DNA of 64,000 nt from the IMG/VR virus record IMGVR_UViG_3300042374_001687, positions 79,619-143,618 of that record. One strand, 5' to 3'. Within the stretch, counting starts at the first letter, position 1, and the number at the start of each line of letters is the position of its first letter. The DNA comes from a virus. Below, piece after piece: positions 51,024 to 59,321 of the stretch. The notes beneath the pieces are model-generated. The model saw nothing but the letters and a program-made list of their open reading frames with translations, did not search any database and was not told the origin of the DNA. A program made the translations under genes and the position numbers.

Positions 51024-51587
51024 ATGACACACATGATTAATCCCAAGATAACCCAAGCACAGAAGTTCTTGATAATAGGGACAATATTGGGTGGAAGTTC
51101 AATAATAAAGCCCCAAAAGGGCAAAAATTGCTATATGTCCATGAGGGACAAGGACTTGGCATGGCTTAAGTTCAAGGCCGAGCAGCTCAAAGATTTGACA
51201 TCCCAATCCCCCATGACGATCGAGAAGACCAACAGGTGGCATTCCGTATGCTACCCGCTTTTCAATGAATACCATGAAATGTTCTACAAAGGCAAAAACA
51301 GGATTTTGAAGATAGAGCACCTTAATCTTCTCCACGACTCCAGCATAGCCATATGGTTCGGCGATGCTGGGAAGTGCAAGGGGAATCATGTGGTCTTGAA
51401 TACCAACATATGGGGAAAAAAGGGAACGGACATGGTCGTAGAATACTTCAAAAGCTTGGATTGGGAGTCCGAGGCATTTTTGGAAAGAAAGAACTACCGC
51501 GTTCGTCTGGACAAGGGCTCCTCGGAGGAATTCCTCAAATTGGTCAGCCCCTATCTTCCCAAGGATAGAAAATGTGGTCGAGAATAG
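51024..51587 (+). CDS. Degenerate LAGLIDADG-family protein
   Basis: 187 residues. LIIGTILGGSSIIKPQKGKN is a first LAGLIDADG helix that has lost its acidic residue (usually GDG), and SIAIWFGDAGKCKGNHVVLN is the second, retaining one Asp. With one catalytic Asp missing, cleavage is doubtful; it may bind DNA or be a decaying homing endonuclease. The ATG at 51033 is an alternative. Confidence 0.68.
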   Translation: MTHMINPKITQAQKFLIIGTILGGSSIIKPQKGKNCYMSMRDKDLAWLKFKAEQLKDLTSQSPMTIEKTNRWHSVCYPLFNEYHEMFYKGKNRILKIEHLNLLHDSSIAIWFGDAGKCKGNHVVLNTNIWGKKGTDMVVEYFKSLDWESEAFLERKNYRVRLDKGSSEEFLKLVSPYLPKDRKCGRE

Positions 51588-52045
51588 GCAAGGGCGGCCG
51601 TAAATACTGGGGTCGCGGAGGGGCTGGGATCTTTTTTACGGACGGCGATAAAGTCCTTCTGCTTAAAAGAAGCAAAAAGGGCGATAATTGTGGCTCATGG
51701 GGTTTGCCCGGAGGTAAGATAGAGGAAGGAGAATCCCCTATAGATGCTGCCCTCAGAGAGGCCAAGGAAGAGTGTGGAAAAGTCTTGGGCCAAAGGTTTG
51801 AGGACGCCAAGGAAACCGACGGGCTGCACGAATGGACAACCTTCTTTTTTAAGGTCAAGAGACCATTTGAGTGCGAACTAAGCGACGAGCATACGGACTA
51901 CAAGTGGGCAGACATAAAGTCTTTAGACAAATATGAACTTCACCCCAAGCTTAAGGAAAACTTGGGGCGTTATTTAAACCTACTGAAGAGGTCTTCCCGA
52001 AAGGGACTCGTTAGCTTCAAAGAATGGATGTCTTTTAATCCCTGA
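51572..52045 (+). CDS. Nudix hydrolase with C-terminal leader-like motif
   Basis: 157 residues. The Nudix box GGKIEEGESPIDAALREAKE followed by ECG is complete (G-x5-E-x7-R-E-U-x-E-E-x-G). It hydrolyses a nucleoside diphosphate linked to another moiety. The last residues, LVSFKEWMSFNP, look like the recurrent leader motif placed at the C-terminus. It overlaps the previous gene by 16 nt. Confidence 0.85.
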   Translation: MWSRIGKGGRKYWGRGGAGIFFTDGDKVLLLKRSKKGDNCGSWGLPGGKIEEGESPIDAALREAKEECGKVLGQRFEDAKETDGLHEWTTFFFKVKRPFECELSDEHTDYKWADIKSLDKYELHPKLKENLGRYLNLLKRSSRKGLVSFKEWMSFNP

Positions 52046-52487
52046 TTATCGTCACGCCAGCGAGAGGATCTTCCGTAAGAAGTCTGTCTTTGATTTCGGC
52101 GCTTTGGGGGGTCTCATTGAGCGGAAGGTCTTCTTGGACGACCTTGTGCTCAACCTTGCCGGCGCTGGTGACTTGGTCAGGCTGATCCAGTATCAACTTG
52201 CTTTCCATGTTTTTATCCTCCTTATTCTCTGCTTTTGAATCTGTCAAGCTCCTCACTAGGACCGCCTCCTTGGGGATCATAGACAAAAAGTAGCTATCCC
52301 CCTCCCATGTCTCCTTCGGGCCTACCCACCTCTTGCCGTCCATAGAGACCTTTGGAAGCTCCAAGGAGGCAACTTCGCTTCTGTTCCTGAACAGATACAG
52401 TCCGGATCCCTTTTGGTGGTATTCCAGCAATTCCTTTTTCTGCTGAGTTCTTTCCAGCTTGGTTACCTTCTTGCTTGACTTTTTCAT
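52035..52487 (-). CDS. Hypothetical protein
   Basis: 150 residues. A basic N-terminus (MKKSSKKVTKLERTQQKKEL) precedes a small beta-rich domain (GLYLFRNRSEVASLELPKVS, GDSYFLSMIPKEAVLV) and a disordered end. It overlaps the convergent Nudix gene by 11 nt. Not recognised with confidence. Confidence 0.6.
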   Translation of the reverse strand: MKKSSKKVTKLERTQQKKELLEYHQKGSGLYLFRNRSEVASLELPKVSMDGKRWVGPKETWEGDSYFLSMIPKEAVLVRSLTDSKAENKEDKNMESKLILDQPDQVTSAGKVEHKVVQEDLPLNETPQSAEIKDRLLTEDPLAGVTIIRD

Positions 52488-52532
52488 GCTAGTGTCTCTT
52501 CTTTTGTTTAATTTGCGACACTATAATCAGAG

Positions 52533-52538
52533 TATATA
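52533..52538 (+). promoter_or_regulatory. TATATA box 10 nt before a start
   Basis: TATATA 10 nt before the ATG at 52549; no Shine-Dalgarno. Confidence 0.45.
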
Positions 52539-52548
52539 GGTTGATAAA

Positions 52549-52875
52549 ATGTCAAAAATAAAGCCAAAAAAATGGACCGACGTGTATCCTTCCGGAACCG
52601 CCGAAGGAAACGAGGAGGCCAGATTCTTCAGGAGTCTGGCGAGACACCCGAAATATGAATGGCGGAGCACGGCTGCAATAGCCAAGGAAAGCGGCCTTAC
52701 CCACAAGAGGGTAGAAGAGATAATATCAAAGTACATAAAAATGAAGATGGTTTTCCAAAACCCTAAAAACGAGGATCACTGGGGGTACTGGGAGCGGGTG
52801 CCCCACATACTTCCAGATGCATATCTGTCAATCGCCGATGCGGACAAGACGAAGCGCATAGGTCGATTTGAGTGA
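52549..52875 (+). CDS. Winged-helix-like DNA-binding protein
   Basis: 108 residues. YEWRSTAAIAKESGLTHKRV and EEIISKYIKMKMVFQNPKNE suggest a helix-turn-helix with a wing. Probably DNA-binding; target unknown. Confidence 0.58.
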   Translation: MSKIKPKKWTDVYPSGTAEGNEEARFFRSLARHPKYEWRSTAAIAKESGLTHKRVEEIISKYIKMKMVFQNPKNEDHWGYWERVPHILPDAYLSIADADKTKRIGRFE

Positions 52876-52878
52876 ATA

Positions 52879-54876
52879 TCAGACTTGCTTTCTGAACCTT
52901 GATAGAGGGGCTTGCCTAGATGCATCGAACCTTGTGTTTATAGCGGGATTGCTCTTGATTGTGGGTCCTGAGGTAACGGAGGCGGCCTTTTCTCTTTGAA
53001 TTCTTCTTAGCCTATGCAAGGGTAGTTGTTCACATATGTACTTTAGGGCATTTTTGAGTTTAAGTCTTATGGTCTCTTGAAAGCTGAAGAAGGCTTTTGT
53101 TTGTTCCGGGGATATTGCGTCTTGGCCGGGGACAAAGAAGTGGTTCATGCCCTTATCCTTAGCCATTCTTATAGCAATGTTCTTGACGCTATCTGTACCT
53201 TGTATTCCCATGGCATTCATCCTGCTTAGACACTCCTCGCCTTCTTTTTCTTCGCCGCCCTTTGTGCCAGATGCGGTCATGTGAGTGACTATGTCTGCAA
53301 AGCCGGCCATTGAATTTACCCTTCCGTTTTCCGAGCAGTTTAAGCCGAACTTTATACATACGGCCAATGCTCCGTCGGGATTTGTTCGAGCCAATTCCTC
53401 AAGGACGCTCCTAAGATCTTGTATTATCTTTGACTTGTCATCTTCAGCGGATGCGGCGGCCATTGCCGGATTGGAGAATGATTGGGATCCAGCCTCGCCT
53501 CTGGTTTTTCCGTCATCGGCGACGGGATCGTAGTCGCCCTCGCCAGAATCTGAATCTTTTGTCCTGATGAGGCCCAAGTAACTGTAGCCTTGACGCTTTG
53601 CTCTCAAGAATTGAATCTTGTAGTTCTCTAGCGTCTCTTTGATCTTGTTGGGATCTAGGGAAAGCTTGTCGGAGTGTCTAGATTGGAGGAACAAAATGTG
53701 TTGTATTATCTCCAACCTCCATTTGTCCTCCTTTGTTTTGGCTTCCGGGGTAGGAGGGACTGGAGTGGTGATTTCTCCGTTTTCGCCACGGCCGGGGGAT
53801 CCCAAAGACTTCAAATAGTCCTCATAGAACTTTGTGCCAAATCCGGGCTTCTTGCCCTCTATGTCCTTGTTTATCAAGGTTCTCTTCTCAGATCTTGATG
53901 TTATTTCATCCTCTAGTCTGGCGCTGGGGGAATGGGCTGCCCTCATTGCCTCTTCCTCTTTGTCGGCCATGCTTTTGAGCGTGCTTCCGAAATACTTGAC
54001 AACCCTGTCCACGATCTTGTCGGTGTCGTTTTTGAGTTCTGACTTTCCTATGTTTCCAATCTCGCCCGCAATAGGACCCCAGCTGGCGGCCTTGCCCAAC
54101 TTTTCAGAAACATTCCTTCTTGTGATCATGTCATACATCAATGTGGCGAATTTTGTGAAGACCTCTTCTGGGTCCTCAAACAACTTTTGCCCAGTGATCC
54201 TCTTGCCAGCGGCAGTCGTGAACGAACCTCTGTTCCTATCGCTTGCCGCTATCTTTCCGTATGTTCTTGCAAAAACCTTTCTTAATGCTTCAAAGAACGA
54301 CTTTCTCTGATCTGGCAGGACTTGCTTTATCTCTTCCGGATCTATGTCGGGAGGAAGGTCGTTGCCTTTCTCCTTGGCTGCGGCATAAAGGGCTTTTCGT
54401 ACGGCCTCGCGGAACTTTTCATCGTTAAGCCCATGGAATTTTTGAGAGTTGAAGTACCCTGTCTTTTCCAGCAGCGGGATCGCCTCTAGCACATCGAATT
54501 CGGTCCCTAGATTTTCAAAATCATCATCTCCTGCGGCCTCGCCCAGCCGGCTGTCGGATTCTTCTGCCTCGCCAGCGAACTGCGGGTTCTGGGCGAGGTG
54601 CTCGTCGCGCATCCTTCTTAATTCCGCGATGTCTTTTTGCCTTTCCAAGACCGCGTTCCACCTTATCCACAAAACAGAGTCCTTGAGTTGTTTTTTAAGT
54701 TCCCTCATTTGGTCGTCAATGTTAGACCAACTGCCGGGATCATTCTCATCTAATTCTTCAAAAATGACTCTTGCAGTCTGCTCTGCCATGTCCTCCAAGA
54801 TGGATACGGCCAGCAAGGTCTCATAAAAATCAGTTCTTATGCCATCTGCTTGAAGCCACTCTTTGAAGCAAAACAT
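52879..54876 (-). CDS. Large helical internal/structural protein with leader
   Basis: 665 residues from the ATG at 54876 (GGGAG 7 nt upstream), beginning MFCFKEWLQADG. It is helical, acidic and basic by turns, with no enzyme motif (VLEAIPLLEKTGYFN, QKFHGLNDEKFREAVRKALY, PDQRKSFFEALRKVFARTYG). The leader and length suggest a large protein carried inside the head. A TATATA box lies at 54908-54913. Confidence 0.68.
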   Translation of the reverse strand: MFCFKEWLQADGIRTDFYETLLAVSILEDMAEQTARVIFEELDENDPGSWSNIDDQMRELKKQLKDSVLWIRWNAVLERQKDIAELRRMRDEHLAQNPQFAGEAEESDSRLGEAAGDDDFENLGTEFDVLEAIPLLEKTGYFNSQKFHGLNDEKFREAVRKALYAAAKEKGNDLPPDIDPEEIKQVLPDQRKSFFEALRKVFARTYGKIAASDRNRGSFTTAAGKRITGQKLFEDPEEVFTKFATLMYDMITRRNVSEKLGKAASWGPIAGEIGNIGKSELKNDTDKIVDRVVKYFGSTLKSMADKEEEAMRAAHSPSARLEDEITSRSEKRTLINKDIEGKKPGFGTKFYEDYLKSLGSPGRGENGEITTPVPPTPEAKTKEDKWRLEIIQHILFLQSRHSDKLSLDPNKIKETLENYKIQFLRAKRQGYSYLGLIRTKDSDSGEGDYDPVADDGKTRGEAGSQSFSNPAMAAASAEDDKSKIIQDLRSVLEELARTNPDGALAVCIKFGLNCSENGRVNSMAGFADIVTHMTASGTKGGEEKEGEECLSRMNAMGIQGTDSVKNIAIRMAKDKGMNHFFVPGQDAISPEQTKAFFSFQETIRLKLKNALKYICEQLPLHRLRRIQREKAASVTSGPTIKSNPAINTRFDASRQAPLSRFRKQV

Positions 54877-54907
54877 TAATAAACTCCCAGGTTTGTCATT
54901 TAACAAC

Positions 54908-54913
54908 TATATA
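54908..54913 (-). promoter_or_regulatory. TATATA late-type promoter box
   Basis: TATATA (palindromic) 31 nt before the minus start at 54876. Confidence 0.45.
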
Positions 54914-54943
54914 GATGCGGCAAAAAAATCTTTTAATGCCCAC

Positions 54944-54949
54944 TATATA
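54944..54949 (+). promoter_or_regulatory. TATATA late-type promoter box
   Basis: TATATA 31 nt before the plus start at 54981, divergent from the box at 54908. Confidence 0.45.
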
Positions 54950-54980
54950 ATCAAGTCCCTAGCTTTACAGAGAGGAAAAC

Positions 54981-55235
54981 ATGAAGTCATTTTTGAACTG
55001 GTTGAAGGAGGAGAACCTTGATCTGCCTGCTTGCAACGACGCTGCCGCGGCGGAGAAGAGCGTAGAGGCCGAGACGAACGAAAAGACCGTAGAGGAGAAG
55101 ACGAAAAGGACAGGGCTGAGCGCGAACTACCCCTCGGCTTATGTTTCGGGACAGTATCCCCACAAGTACTTCAACCCCTCAAAGGCCACAGCCGACCTGG
55201 ATATACAGAACATAGAAAAGAAAGACACCCATTAA
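54981..55235 (+). CDS. Small acidic protein with leader
   Basis: 84 residues starting MKSFLNWLKEEN, then Ala/Glu-rich disordered sequence (SVEAETNEKTVEEKTKRTGL) and YFNPSKATADLDIQNIEKKD. AGAGG lies upstream. Not recognised. Confidence 0.62.
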   Translation: MKSFLNWLKEENLDLPACNDAAAAEKSVEAETNEKTVEEKTKRTGLSANYPSAYVSGQYPHKYFNPSKATADLDIQNIEKKDTH

Positions 55236-55250
55236 TTAACGGAGGTCGGC

Positions 55251-55553
55251 ATGGGATGCGGTTGTGGAGGAGGAGGAAGAAGAAATCTGAATACCTCCAG
55301 AAGGAGCGCTTTGCAGCCAGGACGGCTCTCTAGCGGCGTCAATGCGAGGCAAGTTCAGGTTCAGTCCAACCAAAGGCAAGCATTGGTGCAGAGCGCAAGG
55401 GATAGAATATCCCAAGCGAACGGTCAACAACAGGTGCAGGCTCAGGGGCAGCCTGCTGCTAGGGCTTTGAGCGTTGGAGAGCAGGAGGCGGAAAGAAAGA
55501 GGCGCGTTCAAGTATCACTGAGGACTAGAAACACAAGGCGAGGAAATCAGTAG
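55251..55553 (+). CDS. MGCGCGGG small basic protein
   Basis: 100 residues starting MGCGCGGGGRRNLNTS, then Arg/Gln-rich low-complexity sequence. GGAGG lies 7 nt upstream. The Cys-rich start recurs in small proteins of environmental phages; function unknown. It overlaps the convergent gene by 7 nt. Confidence 0.6.
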   Translation: MGCGCGGGGRRNLNTSRRSALQPGRLSSGVNARQVQVQSNQRQALVQSARDRISQANGQQQVQAQGQPAARALSVGEQEAERKRRVQVSLRTRNTRRGNQ

Positions 55554-56290
55554 TCCTCTAAATTTATCATCTCAAGTCCCTTGGGCATGGCGGCCACTGG
55601 GTTTTTGCTGTTTATTGAGACCATTTCTGTTTTGATGTCTGCGGACTTGCCTTCCTCGTGCCAAATTAGCCTCATATTTTTGGGAAGGAAAACCCCTTCT
55701 ATTTCGTAGAACTGGCTTACAGTGACGCTTAGCACGGGCGATCCATCTTTGAAAAAATGCTGTTCTATTAACTTTTGTTCGTCAGCCACTAATGTCTTTG
55801 AATACGATCCTTCTTTGTTTGTGACTACAGCTAACCCATTTTTGTCAAGATACGCTCCCTCGGGGTTTATTTCATTTATCCAAGACAAGCCTTGAATTAT
55901 GAACGGGTGCAAAGCAGGCTTTACCCTAGTTGATTCTATCTTTTTGATAGGACAGAAGAACAAGGAATCTTTTTTGAATTCCTCCATCCAAAACCAATAG
56001 GTTTCGCCGTTACTTGCCACCTCGGCCTTCTTCTTGTTCAAAAGGTAGGTTTCAAACAAAAATAAATCTGGCTTCTTGTACAAAAGTGATGAATGAACCA
56101 TGGAAATTCCCGTTATTTTCCCATAAAAAATGCTTTTGGCCAATGAATTTCTAGAATTGATGGAGTCAAATATTTCTACGGCGGGGCGTCCAGGTGTGAC
56201 CACCGTGTTTTTTCTTGATGATTCATAGTAGAACAAGGCTGCTATAATTACAGCCAGCAATGTGATTATGTTTTTTTGATAGTCGGGCAT
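55547..56290 (-). CDS. Membrane-anchored LolA-like protein
   Basis: 247 residues from the ATG at 56290. NIITLLAVIIAALFYYES is a signal anchor. The soluble part has SMVHSSLLYKKPDLFLFETY, GETYWFWMEEF and SVTVSQFYEIEGVFLPKNMR, a half-barrel layout like lipoprotein carrier LolA/DUF4292. It may act in the periplasm. A role in lysis or superinfection exclusion is speculation. Confidence 0.55.
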   Translation of the reverse strand: MPDYQKNIITLLAVIIAALFYYESSRKNTVVTPGRPAVEIFDSINSRNSLAKSIFYGKITGISMVHSSLLYKKPDLFLFETYLLNKKKAEVASNGETYWFWMEEFKKDSLFFCPIKKIESTRVKPALHPFIIQGLSWINEINPEGAYLDKNGLAVVTNKEGSYSKTLVADEQKLIEQHFFKDGSPVLSVTVSQFYEIEGVFLPKNMRLIWHEEGKSADIKTEMVSINSKNPVAAMPKGLEMINLEDY

Positions 56291-56311
56291 AAAAATCAAT
56301 ATTTCAAAACA

Positions 56312-56317
56312 TATATA
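56312..56317. promoter_or_regulatory. Shared TATATA box between divergent genes
   Basis: Palindromic TATATA between the starts at 56290 (minus) and 56345 (plus); it could drive both. Confidence 0.5.
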
Positions 56318-56344
56318 CGAGGTCTAACTTTTAATGGAGTCGCC

Positions 56345-57130
56345 ATGCTATCCTACAAAGAATACAAGTTGCTCAACGAGTCTCTTTACGGAGCCCTCAA
56401 CCTCGGCTTGAGGAATCCAAACACGGTAGGAGGCATCGTCAGCGCTTCTTCCATAAACGGAACAGAAGCTGCCTTGGAGGCCCAAGCCGAAGAGGCACTG
56501 GAAGAGGCCAAGAAGATGAAAAAGAAGATGGAAGGCGACGAAGAAGAAGAGGAAGAAGATATGGAAGACTCGGAATCCTCAGAAAAGGATTGCAAGGACG
56601 AGGACAAGGACGAGGACGAGGACAAGGACGAGGACGAGGACGAGGACGAGGACAAGGACGAAAAGGAAGATGCCGACGAAGACGAAGAAGGCGAAGAGCC
56701 TAAGTTCATGAAAAAGAAATCCAAAAAAGAATGGTCTGAGGTGCTTGCAGATCTCGAGACCGTTTTGGAAGGCATAGACGATGAGGAATCCATTGCGGAG
56801 ATAAAAAAAGGAATGTCAATTCTCAAGGAAGGGCTAAAAAAAGGACTCAAGGGCCACAAAAAAGGTTGTGACTGCAAGCTCTGCAAGAACGCCAAGTCCG
56901 ACAAGGGATGCGAAGAGGGGTGCGAGTGCGAGGCCTGCAATAAGTCCGAAAAAGAGGACATGAAGAAAAACTGCGGGTCTGGATCCTATATGAAAAAAGA
57001 AGAGAAGGAGTGGTGGGATAGCGTCAATAGTATGCTCAATTCCGATCCCCTTCCCAAGAATTGGGACGGCGGATGGAGCGAGGTCGGAGAAGTCCAGCAA
57101 GCCGTGAGGGAAGACGGCAGCCAAACCTGA
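56345..57130 (+). CDS. Acidic head-type protein with Cys-rich segment
   Basis: 261 residues from the ATG at 56345 (GGAGTC upstream). MLSYKEYKLLNESLYGALNL is a leader-like start. About residues 60-130 are an almost pure Asp/Glu/Lys run, then a helical part and a Cys-rich segment (CDCKLCKNAKSDKGCEEGCE, then CEACNKSE) that may bind zinc. Likely virion-internal or assembly protein; not recognised. Confidence 0.6.
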   Translation: MLSYKEYKLLNESLYGALNLGLRNPNTVGGIVSASSINGTEAALEAQAEEALEEAKKMKKKMEGDEEEEEEDMEDSESSEKDCKDEDKDEDEDKDEDEDEDEDKDEKEDADEDEEGEEPKFMKKKSKKEWSEVLADLETVLEGIDDEESIAEIKKGMSILKEGLKKGLKGHKKGCDCKLCKNAKSDKGCEEGCECEACNKSEKEDMKKNCGSGSYMKKEEKEWWDSVNSMLNSDPLPKNWDGGWSEVGEVQQAVREDGSQT

Positions 57131-57138
57131 TTGAAGCC

Positions 57139-57288
57139 ATGATCAAAGAACAAGTTCTGATCCTTAGAGTCAGGTACGACGACGAGGAAGATCACACACC
57201 CCACACATGGAATTGGACCGAACTGGTCGGGAGCGACCACGAGATAGAGGTTCTAAATCACGGATCTGCTCAACCTTGCAAGGATTGA
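57139..57288 (+). CDS. 49-residue acidic protein
   Basis: From the ATG at 57139, reading MIKEQVLILRVRYDDEEDHT and on to WTELVGSDHEIEVLNHG. It lies 8 nt after the previous gene. Beta-rich and plausible, but with no clear ribosome site. Confidence 0.5.
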   Translation: MIKEQVLILRVRYDDEEDHTPHTWNWTELVGSDHEIEVLNHGSAQPCKD

Positions 57289-57341
57289 GTGGAACATGTG
57301 ACCTTGGAAATACTGTCGTATAAAAGGACAATCTAAATCAA

Positions 57342-57347
57342 TATATA
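57342..57347 (+). promoter_or_regulatory. TATATA late-type promoter box
   Basis: TATATA 28 nt before the ATG at 57376, which has AAGGAGG. Confidence 0.5.
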
Positions 57348-57375
57348 CTTGCAGGAACATTGACAAGGAGGTTGT

Positions 57376-57813
57376 ATGTTCAATGAAACTGCGAATCCTA
57401 TCGGCGTCGTGAGAAAAGTAGACGAGATAGAAAAAAAGATTGAAAAATATCAAAAACTTTGGGATTTAGAGAAGAAAAAAAGAGCATTCACTCTTAAGGC
57501 TCCAAATCTTCATAAGATCACCAACTTTCTTCTGATGGTTCTGGATGATTTTGTGGTGACGATCAGTACGGTACTAATATGCGGTCCGGATAAGAAGGCG
57601 ACAGTTCTGGATGCTTTGGATCGCCTTTACGAATATACGGTCAAAGAGGCCATGCCGATATGGATGAGGCCCTTTGCCGCTCCTATAAAGCATTACATCG
57701 TATATGTGCTTGTTTCTAGTGCAATAGATTGGATGGTTGAAAAGTATCAGAGCGGTTCATGGAGGCCATCACTAGAAAAAGAATTTTTTGAGTCTTCAAG
57801 GAGGTGGGCATGA
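57376..57813 (+). CDS. Hypothetical protein before the protease
   Basis: 145 residues; AAGGAGG precedes the ATG. Helical with two moderately hydrophobic stretches (ITNFLLMVLDDFVVTISTVL, HYIVYVLVSSAIDWMV), so membrane association is possible. The stop shares ATGA with the protease gene. Confidence 0.65.
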   Translation: MFNETANPIGVVRKVDEIEKKIEKYQKLWDLEKKKRAFTLKAPNLHKITNFLLMVLDDFVVTISTVLICGPDKKATVLDALDRLYEYTVKEAMPIWMRPFAAPIKHYIVYVLVSSAIDWMVEKYQSGSWRPSLEKEFFESSRRWA

Positions 57814-58745
57814 ACAACGAAAATTTAAGCCTATTCCCCTACGAAAGGGAGGAGGTTTTTTCTATACAAGACGCCAAGCAGAAGGCAGGATGGAACATAA
57901 CGGCATTTGATCTTCCAAATGCTTGGAAGAAGTCTAGGGGATACGGAGTCAAGATTGCTGTTATAGACACAGGAATTGATCTGGATCATCCTGACCTAAA
58001 TAAAAATATTATTCCCGGAGCAAACATCATAGATCCTTCTAAAATGCCGTGGGACGACAACCAGCATGGAACGCATGTGGCTGGCATAGTAGCAGCGGAG
58101 AACAACGAAATAGGCATGGTTGGCGTGGCTCCAGATGCGAAAATAATTCCCGTTAAGGTTCTGGATAGAAACGGAAACGGCACGATAAGCAATGTTGCCA
58201 ACGGCATAAGGTGGGCCGCTTCCGAGGGCAAGGCCGACTTGATATGCATGTCTCTTGGGGCGCCGAATCACACGCCCGAGGTGCACGAGGCAATCAAGTA
58301 TGCGGCATCCAAGAATGTTGTGTGCTTCGTTGCGGCCGGGAACTCGGGATTGACCAAGAGCGTTTTCTATCCGGCAAACTATCCCGAAACAATAGCGATA
58401 GGCTCAATAGACGAGAGCCTTAGAAGATCTAGTTTTAGCAACACAGGGGACAATCTTGACTTTATGTGTCCCGGCGGAAAGATATTTTCTACAGTTCCAG
58501 ACAACTGGTACGCTGTGCTTAGCGGAACCAGCATGGCAGCTCCTTTTGCTGCGGGGGTGGCGGCATTAGTGCTATCGCACGCCCGGAACACTGATTTGAA
58601 CTTGGTTTTGAATAGTGCCGAAGACTACAGGAATGCTTTTAGGGAGCACACTATCCCCATAACCTGCGAAACATTCAAAAACAACAAGTTTTATCAAGGC
58701 TTTGGAATATTAGAGCCAAAGAAGATACTAGAGGCCTTTGGCTGA
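57810..58745 (+). CDS. Subtilisin-like serine protease (S8)
   Basis: 311 residues from the ATG at 57810 (AAGGAGG upstream). The catalytic triad is Asp in IAVIDTGIDLDHPDL, His in NQHGTHVAGIVAAE and Ser in GTSMAAPFAAGVAAL, with the oxyanion Asn in CFVAAGNSG. There is no signal peptide and little or no propeptide, so it should act in the cytoplasm or in the virion. Possible roles are degrading host proteins or processing virion parts. Confidence 0.93.
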   Translation: MNNENLSLFPYEREEVFSIQDAKQKAGWNITAFDLPNAWKKSRGYGVKIAVIDTGIDLDHPDLNKNIIPGANIIDPSKMPWDDNQHGTHVAGIVAAENNEIGMVGVAPDAKIIPVKVLDRNGNGTISNVANGIRWAASEGKADLICMSLGAPNHTPEVHEAIKYAASKNVVCFVAAGNSGLTKSVFYPANYPETIAIGSIDESLRRSSFSNTGDNLDFMCPGGKIFSTVPDNWYAVLSGTSMAAPFAAGVAALVLSHARNTDLNLVLNSAEDYRNAFREHTIPITCETFKNNKFYQGFGILEPKKILEAFG

Positions 58746-59321
58746 TTTTTGCTCTCTGTACTTGAGAATGATTTCGGCGAGTTCCTTCCTGATAGAGGGA
58801 GCTCGCCTTTCTATTTCCGTCTCCAAGAATTCATCCGCCCTAACTTGGTCTCGGTACCTCGCAAGCACATCCCTAAATTCATTCATTTTGGAGATTAATT
58901 TTGGAACATCCTCGTACCTCTCGTTCTTTATTGCAACATTGGACTCATATTCCAATTCAATCAAAAAAGAATCAAGATCTTCACTTTCGGCCATCTTGAT
59001 CTTGTGTCTCATCGGAACAGATCCGACATGTTTTATGTTAGAGGCAGAATTCTGCGCAGATGCGACTATGTGACAGATCGTTTTTCCAAAATGAAAATAG
59101 CAATTTGGACAACCAACTCTGGTCGATTTGAGCAGATCATTCAAACTCATTCCGCACATTTCGCAGTCATTCGCCTCTTGTGGAACTTCTATTATTTTTT
59201 TCATGTTGGAGTGGAGGCAGTCCTCGCAGACCTCAAAAACTTGAGTTTTACCCCCGACCTTTTCGGTTATGTGGAAGCCTTTGTATTTAGAGCAAGGCTT
59301 TCCATTTATTGGGCATTTCAT
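58728..59321 (-). CDS. McsA-like zinc/UVR-domain protein
   Basis: 197 residues. Cys pairs CPINGKPC, VCEDCL, CEMCGMSL and VGCPNCYFHF form the zinc fingers of McsA-type proteins, and LIELEYESNVAIKNERYEDV (a UVR-like helix) follows. McsA activates an arginine kinase that marks proteins for ClpCP. Overlaps the convergent protease gene by 18 nt and the upstream gene by 4. Confidence 0.72.
   Translation of the reverse strand: MKCPINGKPCSKYKGFHITEKVGGKTQVFEVCEDCLHSNMKKIIEVPQEANDCEMCGMSLNDLLKSTRVGCPNCYFHFGKTICHIVASAQNSASNIKHVGSVPMRHKIKMAESEDLDSFLIELEYESNVAIKNERYEDVPKLISKMNEFRDVLARYRDQVRADEFLETEIERRAPSIRKELAEIILKYREQKSAKGL

Noticed and set aside
56386-56961. 191-residue Ser-rich antisense ORF
   Set aside because: Complement of the Asp/Glu/Lys low-complexity run of the gene at 56345.
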